A DNA stretch of 64,000 nucleotides from Virgisporangium ochraceum (lineage in GTDB: Bacteria; Actinomycetota; Actinomycetes; Mycobacteriales; Micromonosporaceae). Below the pieces are notes generated by a model. The model was not told the DNA's origin. It saw only the letters and a list, made by a program, of their open reading frames with translations, and ran no database searches. Position 1 is the stretch's first letter. The number at the start of each line of letters is the position of its first letter. The DNA lies in assembly GCF_016863655.1 (NCBI RefSeq), contig NZ_BOPH01000086.1:1-64000 (forward strand), in the 5' to 3' direction. Shown here piece after piece: positions 6,943 to 15,004 of the stretch. A program made the position numbers and the translations under genes.

Positions 6943-9423
6943 TCACAACGACACGACCACCTTGATCGACAGGGCCGGGTCGCCCGAGATCTGGGACTCG
7001 GTCCACTTGCAGTCGCGGAGTTTCTTCTGCGCGTAGAGCCTCGTCTGGTCGGCGAAGTTCGGGGACGCGGGATCCGTGGACTCGCTGAACGTCAGGATGC
7101 ACTTGGCGTCCAGGCCCTGGGCCGTGTAGCCGATCGTCAGCAGGAAGCTGGTGCCGTAGTTGATGACGTAGCCCTTGGTCGTCAGGTCGGTGCCGGGCAC
7201 CGGGGTTCCGGCGTCGAACACGGGCTCCAGCGAGGTGCCCGGCGCGGGCGAGTACTCGGCCATGTTCGCGATACCGACGTCCTCGGTGGAGCCCGGAACG
7301 GGGATGCGGTCGGAGCCCTTCAGCGTGTACTGCACCGCGTCCATCCGCACGTTCAGGGCGAAGCCCAGTGCGCGCATCCGTTGCATCGCCCGGCCCAGGC
7401 CTTCGAGCAGGGCGGCCGGGTCGTCGGGTGCGCCGCGCGGGGTGTTGGTCGGGCTCGCCGGGTTGAACGCGACCCCGAACAGCGGACCGGCCTCGTTCAG
7501 CGCGCTCATCGAGCCGCCGGTCACCGAGAAGATCGTCTCGCGCCACAGCACCGCGCCGCGGCTCGTGGTCTCGAAACGCTTGTCCCAGGCGGCGAGCACG
7601 TCGCAGCCGGGGCGCAGGTCGACCGGCGTGCCGTCGACGTCGATGGGCGTGCCGCCCTGTGCGCGGCAGGCCGACACCGTGGCGGCGGCCAGCTCGTCGG
7701 CCGTGTAGTTGCTGCCGGAGAGGATCGCGGTGCCCAGGCCGGCGACGCTGAAGCGGCCCCGCGAGTCGACCGTGCCCGGCTCGCGGCCCTGGATCAGCTT
7801 CAGGTTCTGCCTCGTCCGCACCGACAGCGGCGTGCCCTCCGGACCCTGCAGCGGGGAGAACCCGGTCAGCCGCTGCGTCTGATGCGGCACCCAGTGGCTG
7901 TCGTTGGAGTTGAAGACATAGTCGCGGCGGGTCGTCTGTGGTTGCTGTGCGAAAGGAATGAGACCGGGTGAGCGCGCGCCCGGCACCGCCAGCCACGCGT
8001 TCGAGCTGTCGGAGCCGTTGAGCGCGCCGAGCGGGTGGGCGGCCCACTCCTCGATCGACGACTGCCGCAGGGCGGGTGTCTGCGCCGAGTCGGTGTAGAA
8101 CGCGTTACCCTTGGCGTCGCTGACGATCGTGTTCACCCACGGGATGCCCTGGTCGCGGGAGATCGCGTCGCGCACGCCGGCGGCGTCCTGCGCCCGCGCG
8201 ATGGTGAACCACTGCCGGAGCATGCGGTCGTTGTCGAGGTTGGCGTCGTGGTAGGTCATCGCCTGCTCCCTCGTCCAGCCGAAGGACGGGTCCACGAAGG
8301 ACAGGTCGATCACGGGACCGTACCGCGTCGACCACATCGTGCGGGTCACCGGCACCGGCGCACCGGACCCCGTGTTGACCAGCACCGTGACCTGCTTCCC
8401 GGTCATCGCCTCGGCCGCACCGTCGACGTAGTACGTGGTGGGCGAACCCTCGACCAGGTCGACGTAGTAGTAGGTGAAGCGCTGCCCGGTCGCGACGGTG
8501 TGCGTCCAGGCGACCTTGTCGGTGAAGCCGATCTGCACGCCCGGGAGTCCGGCGAGCGATCCGCCGTACACGTTCAGCTTGTTCGGGACCGTGAGGTGCG
8601 ACTCCCAGAACTTCAGCTCGCCCTGCCACGGGAAGTGCGGGTTGGCGACGAGCATGCCCTTGCCGTGCACCGACTTGTCGGCGCCGATGGCCCAGCCGTT
8701 GCTGCCGAGGCCGGCCTTGCCGGACTGCTGTGCGTCGAGCTGCTCCAGGGCGTCGGCCGCGGCGGACGGCGGGATCGACAGGGCGGCGGTACCCGGGGGC
8801 GACGCGGCGGCGATCAGCGGGACGAGCGGGTTGCCGCTGGCGAGCAGCGCGAGGTCGCGCTGGTAGGCGAGCAGGTCGACGACCGTGATCGGGGCGATCC
8901 AGGGCGCGCCGCGGCACCAGCCGGGCACCCGGGCGGCGCCGGTCGTGGCGAGGAAGGCGTTGAAGCCGGCCACGTAGCCGGACGCGAGCTCGCGCTCCTC
9001 GGCGGTCAGCCGCGCCTCCTGGGCCCGGGCGAGCTCGACGAGCCCGAGCGCCTTGTAGCCGAAGTCGCTGGCCAGGTTCATGTCGCCGGCACCGGGCCCG
9101 TACCAGCGGGACCGTTCGCCGCGGACCTTGACGATCTGGTCGGCCAGGTCGCAGAACCGGTCCTGCGCGAACGCGTAGCCCTGGCCGAAGGTCACGTTGC
9201 CGAGCGAGGTGGCGAGCACGTGCGGCACGCCGTAGCTGGTGCGCCGGATGACGGCGGAGTATCCGGCGAACGCCCTCGCCTCGTCGGAGGTCGCCGGGTC
9301 GGCCGACGCCGGGCTCGGAAGGATGAGGCTGGAGAAGATCATGGCGGCCGACAGGGCCGCGGCGAGGAAGGCGGAACGGCGCTGAACTGGCCGTCTCTGG
9401 TCAGAGGAGGTGCTTCTCTGCAC
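6943..9423 (-). CDS. Secreted penicillin-acylase-family amidohydrolase (Ntn hydrolase)
   Basis: An 826-aa precursor. Residues 1-41 are a signal peptide (Arg-rich start, hydrophobic core AALSAAMIFSSLILP, cleavage near ASA-DP). The alpha part follows with YGVPHVLA and GYAFAQDRFCDL, typical of the family. The autocatalytic Ser nucleophile is about Ser241 in GLGSNGWAIG, preceded by a Gly, and the beta chain carries ANPHFPW and the oxyanion region near VAWTHTVATGQ. Members cleave N-acyl amides: penicillins, lipopeptides such as aculeacin, or N-acyl homoserine lactones. The layout is closest to aculeacin/AHL-type acylases from actinomycetes; the substrate here is not determined. It is transcribed alone, ends in a strong terminator, and probably acts outside the cell. 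Confidence 0.92.
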   Translation of the reverse strand: MQRSTSSDQRRPVQRRSAFLAAALSAAMIFSSLILPSPASADPATSDEARAFAGYSAVIRRTSYGVPHVLATSLGNVTFGQGYAFAQDRFCDLADQIVKVRGERSRWYGPGAGDMNLASDFGYKALGLVELARAQEARLTAEERELASGYVAGFNAFLATTGAARVPGWCRGAPWIAPITVVDLLAYQRDLALLASGNPLVPLIAAASPPGTAALSIPPSAAADALEQLDAQQSGKAGLGSNGWAIGADKSVHGKGMLVANPHFPWQGELKFWESHLTVPNKLNVYGGSLAGLPGVQIGFTDKVAWTHTVATGQRFTYYYVDLVEGSPTTYYVDGAAEAMTGKQVTVLVNTGSGAPVPVTRTMWSTRYGPVIDLSFVDPSFGWTREQAMTYHDANLDNDRMLRQWFTIARAQDAAGVRDAISRDQGIPWVNTIVSDAKGNAFYTDSAQTPALRQSSIEEWAAHPLGALNGSDSSNAWLAVPGARSPGLIPFAQQPQTTRRDYVFNSNDSHWVPHQTQRLTGFSPLQGPEGTPLSVRTRQNLKLIQGREPGTVDSRGRFSVAGLGTAILSGSNYTADELAAATVSACRAQGGTPIDVDGTPVDLRPGCDVLAAWDKRFETTSRGAVLWRETIFSVTGGSMSALNEAGPLFGVAFNPASPTNTPRGAPDDPAALLEGLGRAMQRMRALGFALNVRMDAVQYTLKGSDRIPVPGSTEDVGIANMAEYSPAPGTSLEPVFDAGTPVPGTDLTTKGYVINYGTSFLLTIGYTAQGLDAKCILTFSESTDPASPNFADQTRLYAQKKLRDCKWTESQISGDPALSIKVVVSL

Positions 9424-9549
9424 GGCAACTCCGATTTCATCGCGGGAACGGGTTGACGAAGGGTAGGGGAATCAAGACCCTCCGTGCAGAGACTGCCGTG
9501 AATGACGATCAACAACATCCGCCAAGTGGCCCGGTTTTTGACCGCTGGC

Positions 9550-10110
9550 TCACTGACCAGTGGCGGTTCGACGCGAAGCTGCACGTACCCGGGCACCACG
9601 GTGGGCGTCTTCTCGCTTGTGGCGCGAAAAACGACGGACGCCGCGCCACGCCGCGGCCTCGAACACGGCGACGACCAGCGCGCAGACGGCCTCGCCGGTG
9701 CACTCGGCGCCGGCGACCGCGATGCCGCGTCTGGGGAGGTCGATGCCGCGGTTGCGGCAGAGGGCGTCGAGGGAGTCCGAAATCAGGTGACGGAGTGAGC
9801 GCTCGTCGGGTGCGTGGTGCTCGACGAGGAGGCCGCGGCCGGACGCGTCCTGACCCCAGCCGATGCCGGCCCAGGCCTGTTCGCCGGGTGCGGACGCGCG
9901 CTCCTGGGCCATGACGCAGTAGAGGCGGTCGCCCCAGCCGCCGGGGGTGCCGACGACGCGGTCGACGATCCGCACGGAGCTGGCCGGCGGCAGCACCGAG
10001 CTGAGGTAGATCAGGTTCCGGTCGGCGACCCCGGCCCGCACCAGGGCCGCGTCGAAGGCCGACAGTTCGGTCGGTCCGCGACCGACGGCGCTCGTCACCG
10101 GGATGATCAT
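9550..10110 (-). CDS. Pyruvoyl-dependent arginine decarboxylase (PvlArgDC)
   Basis: A 186-aa proenzyme. It begins MIIPVTSAVGRGPTELSAFD and contains IYLSSVLPPAS, where the family self-cleaves between the two serines (about Ser37-Ser38) so that Ser38 becomes the pyruvoyl group of the alpha chain. The conserved acidic residue of the active site is about Glu97 in GLLVEHH. The enzyme converts arginine to agmatine and CO2; it is best known from archaea and Chlamydia and is sporadic in actinomycetes. The C-terminal 25 residues are basic and probably disordered. ATG 10110 is preceded by a perfect AGGAGG (10115-10120). It is the second gene of an operon with the GNAT-like gene 80 bp upstream. Confidence 0.87.
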   Translation of the reverse strand: MIIPVTSAVGRGPTELSAFDAALVRAGVADRNLIYLSSVLPPASSVRIVDRVVGTPGGWGDRLYCVMAQERASAPGEQAWAGIGWGQDASGRGLLVEHHAPDERSLRHLISDSLDALCRNRGIDLPRRGIAVAGAECTGEAVCALVVAVFEAAAWRGVRRFSRHKREDAHRGARVRAASRRTATGQ

Positions 10111-10190
10111 CGATCCTCCTCCGCGCACCGTGCTGGCCGGACGCAAGGCATGTCGCGCATGCGCCCGGCCAGGGCAGGTGACCGCCGCCG

Positions 10191-10739
10191 TTACGCGGCG
10201 GGGAACTCGTACAACCAGAAGGACTGTTCGTCGAGGCGCTCGGTGCGGACCTCGCCGCTGAGGCGGTGCAGCATGAGCGGGACGACGCGGGACATGTGCC
10301 GGCTCTGGTCGTTGAAGCGGCACATGTCGAGCGAGATGATGCCGTTCTGGGTCGCGGCCAGGCGGTACATCGCCTCGACCAGTTCGGCGAACGTCGCGGT
10401 CGCCGCCTGTGCCTTCGGGTGGATCGCGACGAAGCCGCAGTACCAGATGCGCCGTTCGGCGTAGAGCTCCGGCCAGCGACGCTCGAAGTACGCCGGCGAG
10501 ATCAGCGGCATCGAGTCGAGGTCGTTGGTGTAGGTCGACATTCCGCACAGGTCGTCGGAGTCGTCGAGGCACAGGTACTTCTGCACCCGTTGGTCGCGCA
10601 TGACGTCGTCGAACTCGGACCGGTACATGAGGTGGCGCTGCACGGCGTACGCGTTCAGGTCTTTGAACGCCTCGTAGTACAGCGTCCAGGCCTCTTCCAG
10701 GAGACTCTCGTGGACTTCGTCGACTACCTTGACATTCAT
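10191..10739 (-). CDS. GNAT-fold N-acyltransferase-like protein paired with PvlArgDC
   Basis: A 182-aa protein unlike its neighbours in composition (more Asp, Glu, Tyr, Met). It begins MNVKVVDEVHESLLEEAW, has a strand KYLCLDDSDDLCGMSTYTNDL, then IWYCGFVAIHPKAQAATATFAELVEAMY, which fits strand 4, the acyl-CoA loop and helix 3 of a GNAT or autoinducer-synthase fold; the classical RxxGxG loop is replaced by PKAQAA. It resembles N-acyl amino acid or AHL-synthase-like proteins in layout, but no family can be named with certainty. First gene of the operon with the arginine decarboxylase, so agmatine or arginine is a natural candidate acceptor (inference). Confidence 0.62.
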   Translation of the reverse strand: MNVKVVDEVHESLLEEAWTLYYEAFKDLNAYAVQRHLMYRSEFDDVMRDQRVQKYLCLDDSDDLCGMSTYTNDLDSMPLISPAYFERRWPELYAERRIWYCGFVAIHPKAQAATATFAELVEAMYRLAATQNGIISLDMCRFNDQSRHMSRVVPLMLHRLSGEVRTERLDEQSFWLYEFPAA

Positions 10740-10831
10740 CCCTCAACCCCGATCAGCGGATGAAACCTGAATTGAACCGATGAGCTCCCCGTCACGTAGA
10801 GGATATGGTTAGCCACGCTCCGCTAACAACG

Positions 10832-10876
10832 ATGTGTGCCGATCAAATTACTCTGCGCATCGACATCGGCACATAT
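10832..10876. promoter_or_regulatory. Inverted repeat upstream of the GNAT-PvlArgDC operon
   Basis: ATGTGTGCCGAT and ATCGGCACATAT form 12-bp arms (11 match) separated by 21 bp in the only clearly AT-rich stretch of this region (about 10790-10910). It lies about 100 bp upstream of the operon start, in the right place for an operator or activator site. Confidence 0.45.
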
Positions 10877-10911
10877 CGTAGCCGGCTAGCGATGTGACAC
10901 ATGGCAATTGG

Positions 10912-11811
10912 CTAGTCACTGATAGTCGCCAGCGACAGGACCAGCTTGCCGCGGGTGCGGCCGGTGCGGCCGCGGTCGTGCGCCTCGACGACCTTGTCGA
11001 ACGGGAAGACCTCGTCGACGTGGACGCGGAGGAGGCCGCGCCCGACCAGGTCGGCGAGCCCGCGCAGGCCGGTGACGTCGGGTTCGACGAGGAGCTCGAC
11101 GCCGTCCTCCCGTGGCCCGGCGACGGAGATGTGGACGCCCCCTTCCCGCAGCCTGATCCCTGACGAGCTGACGAGATCGACCACGATGTCGACGGGGTCC
11201 ACGGTGGACAGGTCGGTGGTCGTGTAGTCGACGGGATGGTCGACGCCGAGGGTCCGCAGGAAGCCGTGGTTCTCCGCGCGCGCGGTCCCGACGACGAACG
11301 CGCCGCGGGCCTTGGCGATCTGCACGGCCAGGTGCCCGACGCCGCCGGCCGCCGCGGTGACCAGCACCCGCTGGCCGGCGGACACCGCCGCGACGTCGAC
11401 CAGGGCCTGCCACGCGGTGAGGCCGGCGAGCGGGAGCCCGGCGGCCTCGACGAGCGGCATCCCGGCCGGCACGCGCGCGAAGTGCCGCGACGGCCCGGTG
11501 ACGTACTCGGCGTACGACCCGGCCGGGTGCGGGAACCGCGGCATGCCGAAGACGGCGTCGCCGGGCTTCAGGTGCGTGACGCCGTATCCCACGTCGGCCA
11601 CGTGGCCGGCGACGTCCCAGCCCAGGCGCAGCGGCGGGCCGTTGTGGAGCGCGGCGATCCAGCCGCCGGCGCTGGCATTCCACTCGACCGGGTTGAGCCC
11701 GGCGGCCGCGACCCGCACCAGGATCTCGGTCGGCGCCGGCGACGGGCGGTCGAGCTGCTCCTCGCGGAAGCGGTCGGGTCCGTCGAAGGCGTGCAGGACC
11801 ATCGCTCTCAT
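10912..11811 (-). CDS. Zinc-independent quinone-oxidoreductase-like MDR protein
   Basis: A 299-aa medium-chain dehydrogenase/reductase. The N-terminal GroES-like part begins MRAMVLHAFDGPDRF and shows VAAAGLNPVEWNA and GWDVAGHV; the Rossmann nucleotide-binding motif is AAAGGVGHLAVQIAKARG, and the protein ends GKLVLSL, typical of NADPH:quinone reductase-like enzymes. No Cys/His zinc ligands are present. The start ATG 11811 overlaps the stop of the upstream amidohydrolase gene as ATGA, so both are translated as a coupled pair. The substrate is unknown; a carbonyl or enone from the neighbouring hydrolase is possible. Confidence 0.9.
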   Translation of the reverse strand: MRAMVLHAFDGPDRFREEQLDRPSPAPTEILVRVAAAGLNPVEWNASAGGWIAALHNGPPLRLGWDVAGHVADVGYGVTHLKPGDAVFGMPRFPHPAGSYAEYVTGPSRHFARVPAGMPLVEAAGLPLAGLTAWQALVDVAAVSAGQRVLVTAAAGGVGHLAVQIAKARGAFVVGTARAENHGFLRTLGVDHPVDYTTTDLSTVDPVDIVVDLVSSSGIRLREGGVHISVAGPREDGVELLVEPDVTGLRGLADLVGRGLLRVHVDEVFPFDKVVEAHDRGRTGRTRGKLVLSLATISD

Positions 11812-13004
11812 ACCTCGACGCCTCCCTGGTACACGGCGCGGACGCGCTCCGCGAGAGTGTCCACTTCGGACAGGTCCCCGTCGACGAGAACGAGGTCTGC
11901 GATCTTTCCCGGCTCGACCGTTCCCAGGTCTGTTGTTCCCAGTAGTTGCGCGGCTTCCCGGGTTGCGGCGCGCAATGCCTGTGCCGGGGTGAGGCCGCAC
12001 TCGACCAGCAGCGCCAGCTCGTCGAGGTTCCTGCCGTGCGGGGTGACGCCCGTGTCGGTGCCGAACGCGATGCGCACCCCGGCCTCGATGGCCCGCCGCA
12101 CCGACTCGCGGTGTGCCCGGATCACCAGGTGCGCCTTCTCGAGCACGTGCTCGGAGATGGCGGCGCCGGCCTCGGCCGCCCGGACCACGCCGTGCGGCGC
12201 GATCAGCGTCGGCACCAGCCACGCCTTGTTCTCGACCATCAGCTCGACGGCCTCGTCGTCCAGGAAGATCCCGTGCTCGATGGACCGGACGCCGGCGCGC
12301 ACGGCGGTCTTGATCCCGTCGGTGGCGGCGGCGTGCGCCATGACCGGGATGCCGGCGGAGGTCGCCTCCTCGACGATGACGGCGACCTCGGCGTCGCGGA
12401 AGTGGCCGTGCCGCGGGTCGTCCCGCGCCGACACGACGCCGCCGCTCGTGGCGATCTTGATCACGTCGGCGCCGGCGCGGACGAGCTCACGGACCTTGCG
12501 CCGCGCCTCGTCGGTGCCGTCGACCACTCCGGCGGGCCGCCCGGGGTGCGGCACGAAGATCGGTACGTGACAGCCGGAGGCCGCCCACGGGTCTCCGTGG
12601 CCGCCGGTCTGGCTGAGCATGCTGATGGCGATCTGCACCCGCGGCCCTTTCACGAGCCCGCGCCGCTGCGCCTCCCGGACGCCGAGGTCGGCGCCACCCG
12701 CGTCGCGGACCGTGGTGATCCCCACGTCGAGGGTCTTCCTCATGGAGGTGGCCGCGCGGTAGAACTGCAGCGAGAACGGGTCGTGGAGCCAGCCCAGCGG
12801 GTCCAGCCCGTCGATCATGAGGTGCACGTGGCTGTCGATCAGCCCGGGCAGGATCGTCCGTCCGGTGCAGTCGACGGCGTCGTCCCCGTCCAACCCAATG
12901 CCGACGGCGACGATCCGATCCCCTTCGACGACGACATCGGCGGGCGCGGGCGGAGCGCCGGTGCCGTCGAACACGGTGCCATTGGTGAAGAGGAGTCGTC
13001 GCAT
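11808..13004 (-). CDS. Amidohydrolase-superfamily metal-dependent hydrolase (imidazolonepropionase/prolidase-like)
   Basis: A 398-aa TIM-barrel hydrolase. It begins MRRLLFTNGTVFDGTG and shows the metal-binding set: DSHVHL (HxH), DVIKIATSGG (bridging Lys), MAHAAATDG and SIEHGIFL (His ligands) and FGTDTG (catalytic Asp). This set matches the prolidase/Xaa-Arg or imidazolonepropionase-like group that acts on cyclic or peptide amides. ATG 13004 with AGAGGAAG upstream is preferred over the longer in-frame start. It is the first gene of a two-gene operon with the oxidoreductase. The exact substrate is unresolved. Confidence 0.9.
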   Translation of the reverse strand: MRRLLFTNGTVFDGTGAPPAPADVVVEGDRIVAVGIGLDGDDAVDCTGRTILPGLIDSHVHLMIDGLDPLGWLHDPFSLQFYRAATSMRKTLDVGITTVRDAGGADLGVREAQRRGLVKGPRVQIAISMLSQTGGHGDPWAASGCHVPIFVPHPGRPAGVVDGTDEARRKVRELVRAGADVIKIATSGGVVSARDDPRHGHFRDAEVAVIVEEATSAGIPVMAHAAATDGIKTAVRAGVRSIEHGIFLDDEAVELMVENKAWLVPTLIAPHGVVRAAEAGAAISEHVLEKAHLVIRAHRESVRRAIEAGVRIAFGTDTGVTPHGRNLDELALLVECGLTPAQALRAATREAAQLLGTTDLGTVEPGKIADLVLVDGDLSEVDTLAERVRAVYQGGVEV

Positions 13005-13144
13005 CTTCCTCTGCTCTCTTCTACGGGATTTGATCAATACTCTAGACATCGTTCGAGGTCAGGGTTCCGGTCCGACGCCGAAGCCAGGCGGCGGCGACCA
13101 CCGCAACGGAGCGCGATCGTGCCGAGGACCGCGGATCGGCTGGT

Positions 13145-13217
13145 GATCGAAAGTGGGGGCGACTTTTCGCGGTTCTGGCGCGGGCGAAACAGCAGAAGGT
13201 CGCCACCACTTTCGATC
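13145..13217. repeat. 22-bp imperfect inverted repeat
   Basis: Arms at 13145-13166 and 13196-13217 pair with about two mismatches (GATCGAAAGTGG... and ...CCACTTTCGATC). It lies in the 506-bp gene-free interval 13005-13510 together with another palindrome and a 19-bp tandem repeat; no gene is supported there. Confidence 0.65.
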
Positions 13218-13261
13218 TTGGCTGGCCCGTTGTCGGGGCCGCTCCCGTCGCCACCCCTGTT

Positions 13262-13323
13262 GATCATCTTCACTGGCGAGAAGGTGAAGTGACACTTCAG
13301 GTTTCCGCCAGCAGAGTCGATCA
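13262..13323. repeat. Intergenic palindromic element, copy 2
   Basis: An imperfect palindrome of about 60 bp, outer arms TGATCATCTTCACTGGCG and CGCCAGCAGAGTCGATCA (15 of 22 positions pair), centred on the perfect TGAAGTG-A-CACTTCA at 13285-13299. The same TGAAG/CTTCA centre occurs in the palindrome at 51546-51612. Confidence 0.5.
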
Positions 13324-13392
13324 TGGGGCTCGGCGGCCGGCGGAACCCTGATCCCGAAAGCTCTTTGGTGAGCGGGTTGCGTTGGGGCTGGA

Positions 13393-13487
13393 CCGTTGCA
13401 TGCGGCCTGGGCCGTTGCGTGCGGGCCGGGCCGTTGCGTGCGGGCCGGGCCGTTGCGTGCGGGCCGGGCCGTTGCGTGCGGCCTCGG
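13393..13487. repeat. 19-bp tandem repeat, five copies, non-coding
   Basis: Five head-to-tail copies of CCGTTGCGTGCGGGCCGGG (first and last diverged). The 19-bp unit is not a multiple of three, in contrast to the repeats that lie in genes. It ends about 25 bp upstream of the hemerythrin start. Confidence 0.85.
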
Positions 13488-13510
13488 GCTCATGATCGGA
13501 TAGCAGCGGC

Positions 13511-14014
13511 ATGACAATCGACCATCGCGGCCGTGCGGCCGCTTTCAGTGTCCAGTTGACCCGCGCGCACAACGAGCTGCGCCGCCAGATCAGGTCCCTT
13601 CAATCAAACCTGGGCAGCTCCGAGCCCGTTTCCCTGGCGACCCACTGCCTGGCGTTCTGCTCCGCGTTGACCTCCCACCACGAGGGCGAGGACACCGGCA
13701 TGTTCGCCGAGCTGGCGAAGGCCCGCCCCGACCTCGCCGGAAAGATCGCCAAACTGATCGAGGACCACGAGATGATCGGCACGATCCTCCAACGGGTCGC
13801 CGACGTGGCCACGTCCGCCTCGCGCCTCCACTTGCCTGACGGCGCTCCTGCTCCTTCCGACGGTCCTGCGCTGGCGAAGCTGAAGGGTGAGCTCGACGGC
13901 CTGGCGGCGATCATGGAGTCGCATTTCCGCTTCGAGGAGCGCACGGTGGGCGCAGCCCTCGACGAGGGCATCACCGACACAGGCTGGACGGGACCGGTAT
14001 TCCGCCTGGAGTGA
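13511..14014 (+). CDS. Hemerythrin HHE cation-binding domain protein
   Basis: A 167-aa four-helix-bundle protein with the hemerythrin iron ligands: RAHNELR, SHHEGEDTGMF, EDHEMIG and ESHFRFEE. Such proteins bind a di-iron centre and sense or bind O2, NO or iron-related signals; many actinomycete copies are annotated only as HHE-domain proteins. ATG 13511 begins MTIDHRGRAAAF. It is a single gene, with a minisatellite directly upstream. Confidence 0.88.
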   Translation: MTIDHRGRAAAFSVQLTRAHNELRRQIRSLQSNLGSSEPVSLATHCLAFCSALTSHHEGEDTGMFAELAKARPDLAGKIAKLIEDHEMIGTILQRVADVATSASRLHLPDGAPAPSDGPALAKLKGELDGLAAIMESHFRFEERTVGAALDEGITDTGWTGPVFRLE

Positions 14015-14326
14015 CCCGCCCGGGAGGAACAGCCCCACAATGACGCGTCGTCGCCCCAGGTGGCTGTCCGGTGTGGTGGAAACACTCACCTCGCTTCCGA
14101 GGTACGGCCGTCCCGGATCACGCGGGGCGGGTCTCCTCGGTGCGCCGCCGGACTCGGGACGCCTGTGGCACGAACTTTCCGGCGTTTCCGCGCGCTCTGA
14201 TCTGGCGGTCTGCGCGCCCTCGATCCCGCGATTCAGCGCCCTGGGTCCGGCTTGTCTGCGCGCCCCTTTTCGTGTGGCCACTCGCGGCAAGACCCGGTGG
14301 CCGCTCGCGGCCGGAGGCGGTGGCTT
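14015..14326. other. Gene-free interval
   Basis: About 310 bp between the convergent hemerythrin and response-regulator genes. Open frames exist on both strands, as expected at this GC, but none has a ribosome site or protein-like pattern. Short GC-rich dyads around GGTGGCCGCTCGCGGCC at 14300 could aid termination. Confidence 0.5.
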
Positions 14327-15004
14327 TCAGTGGCCGATGTCGTGGGTGCCGGGCTCGACGAGGGAGCTCTCGTACGCGAAGACCACGATCTGCGTCCTGT
14401 CGCGCAGGCCCAGTTTGGTGAGCACGCTGGAGATGTGCGACTTGACCGTGGACGGACCGATCCGCAGCCCGTCGGCGATTTCGGTGTTGGTGGCGCCCCG
14501 GGCTACCGCCACCACGACGTCGCGCTCGCGGTCGGTGAGGCGCCGGGCCCGGTCGGCGACCGCGGGGTTGGCGCTCGGCGGCTCCGCGAACCGGCTGATG
14601 AGGCGACGGGTGATCGACGGGTCGATCAGCGCACCTCCGTCGGCCACCGTGCGGACGGCGGTGGCGAGCTGCTGGGGCGGGATGTCCTTGAGCACAAAGC
14701 CGCTCGCACCGACGCGGAGCGCCTGGTACACGTACTCGTCGGGGTCGAACGTCGTGAGGATGAGCACCCGTACGGGCCAGTCCGCCTCCCGCAGAATCCG
14801 GGCGGTGGCCTCCAGCCCGTCGAGGTCGGGCATGCGGATGTCCATGAGAATCACGTCTGGACGGTGCTGCCGGGCGGCGTCGATGGCCTCGTACCCGGTG
14901 CCCGCCTCGGCCACCACGTCGATGTCGGCGTGGGTGCGCAGAATCATCGCGAACCCGCCCCTCACCAGTGCCTGGTCATCGACGACGACGACCTTGATGC
15001 TCAC
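14327..15004 (-). CDS. NarL/LuxR-family response regulator
   Basis: A 225-aa regulator: receiver VVVDDQALVRGGFAMIL with the acceptor Asp in VILMDIRMPD, and Lys in GFVLKDIP; C-terminal LuxR helix-turn-helix LTDRERDVVVAVARGATN and STVKSHISSVLTKLG. The GTG start overlaps the kinase TGA (GTGA), so it is coupled to the upstream kinase gene. The pair is divergent from the MMPL exporter gene and is a plausible regulator of it, but no operator is recognised. Confidence 0.93.
   Translation of the reverse strand: MSIKVVVVDDQALVRGGFAMILRTHADIDVVAEAGTGYEAIDAARQHRPDVILMDIRMPDLDGLEATARILREADWPVRVLILTTFDPDEYVYQALRVGASGFVLKDIPPQQLATAVRTVADGGALIDPSITRRLISRFAEPPSANPAVADRARRLTDRERDVVVAVARGATNTEIADGLRIGPSTVKSHISSVLTKLGLRDRTQIVVFAYESSLVEPGTHDIGH

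Noticed and set aside
6380..7036. Possible basic repeat protein MHPPRRALRAGR on the plus strand
   Set aside because: No ribosome site, runs through two terminator hairpins and into the acylase gene antisense; the minus-strand frame is no better.
13393..13487. CRISPR-like array upstream of the hemerythrin gene
   Set aside because: 19-bp units abut without spacers.
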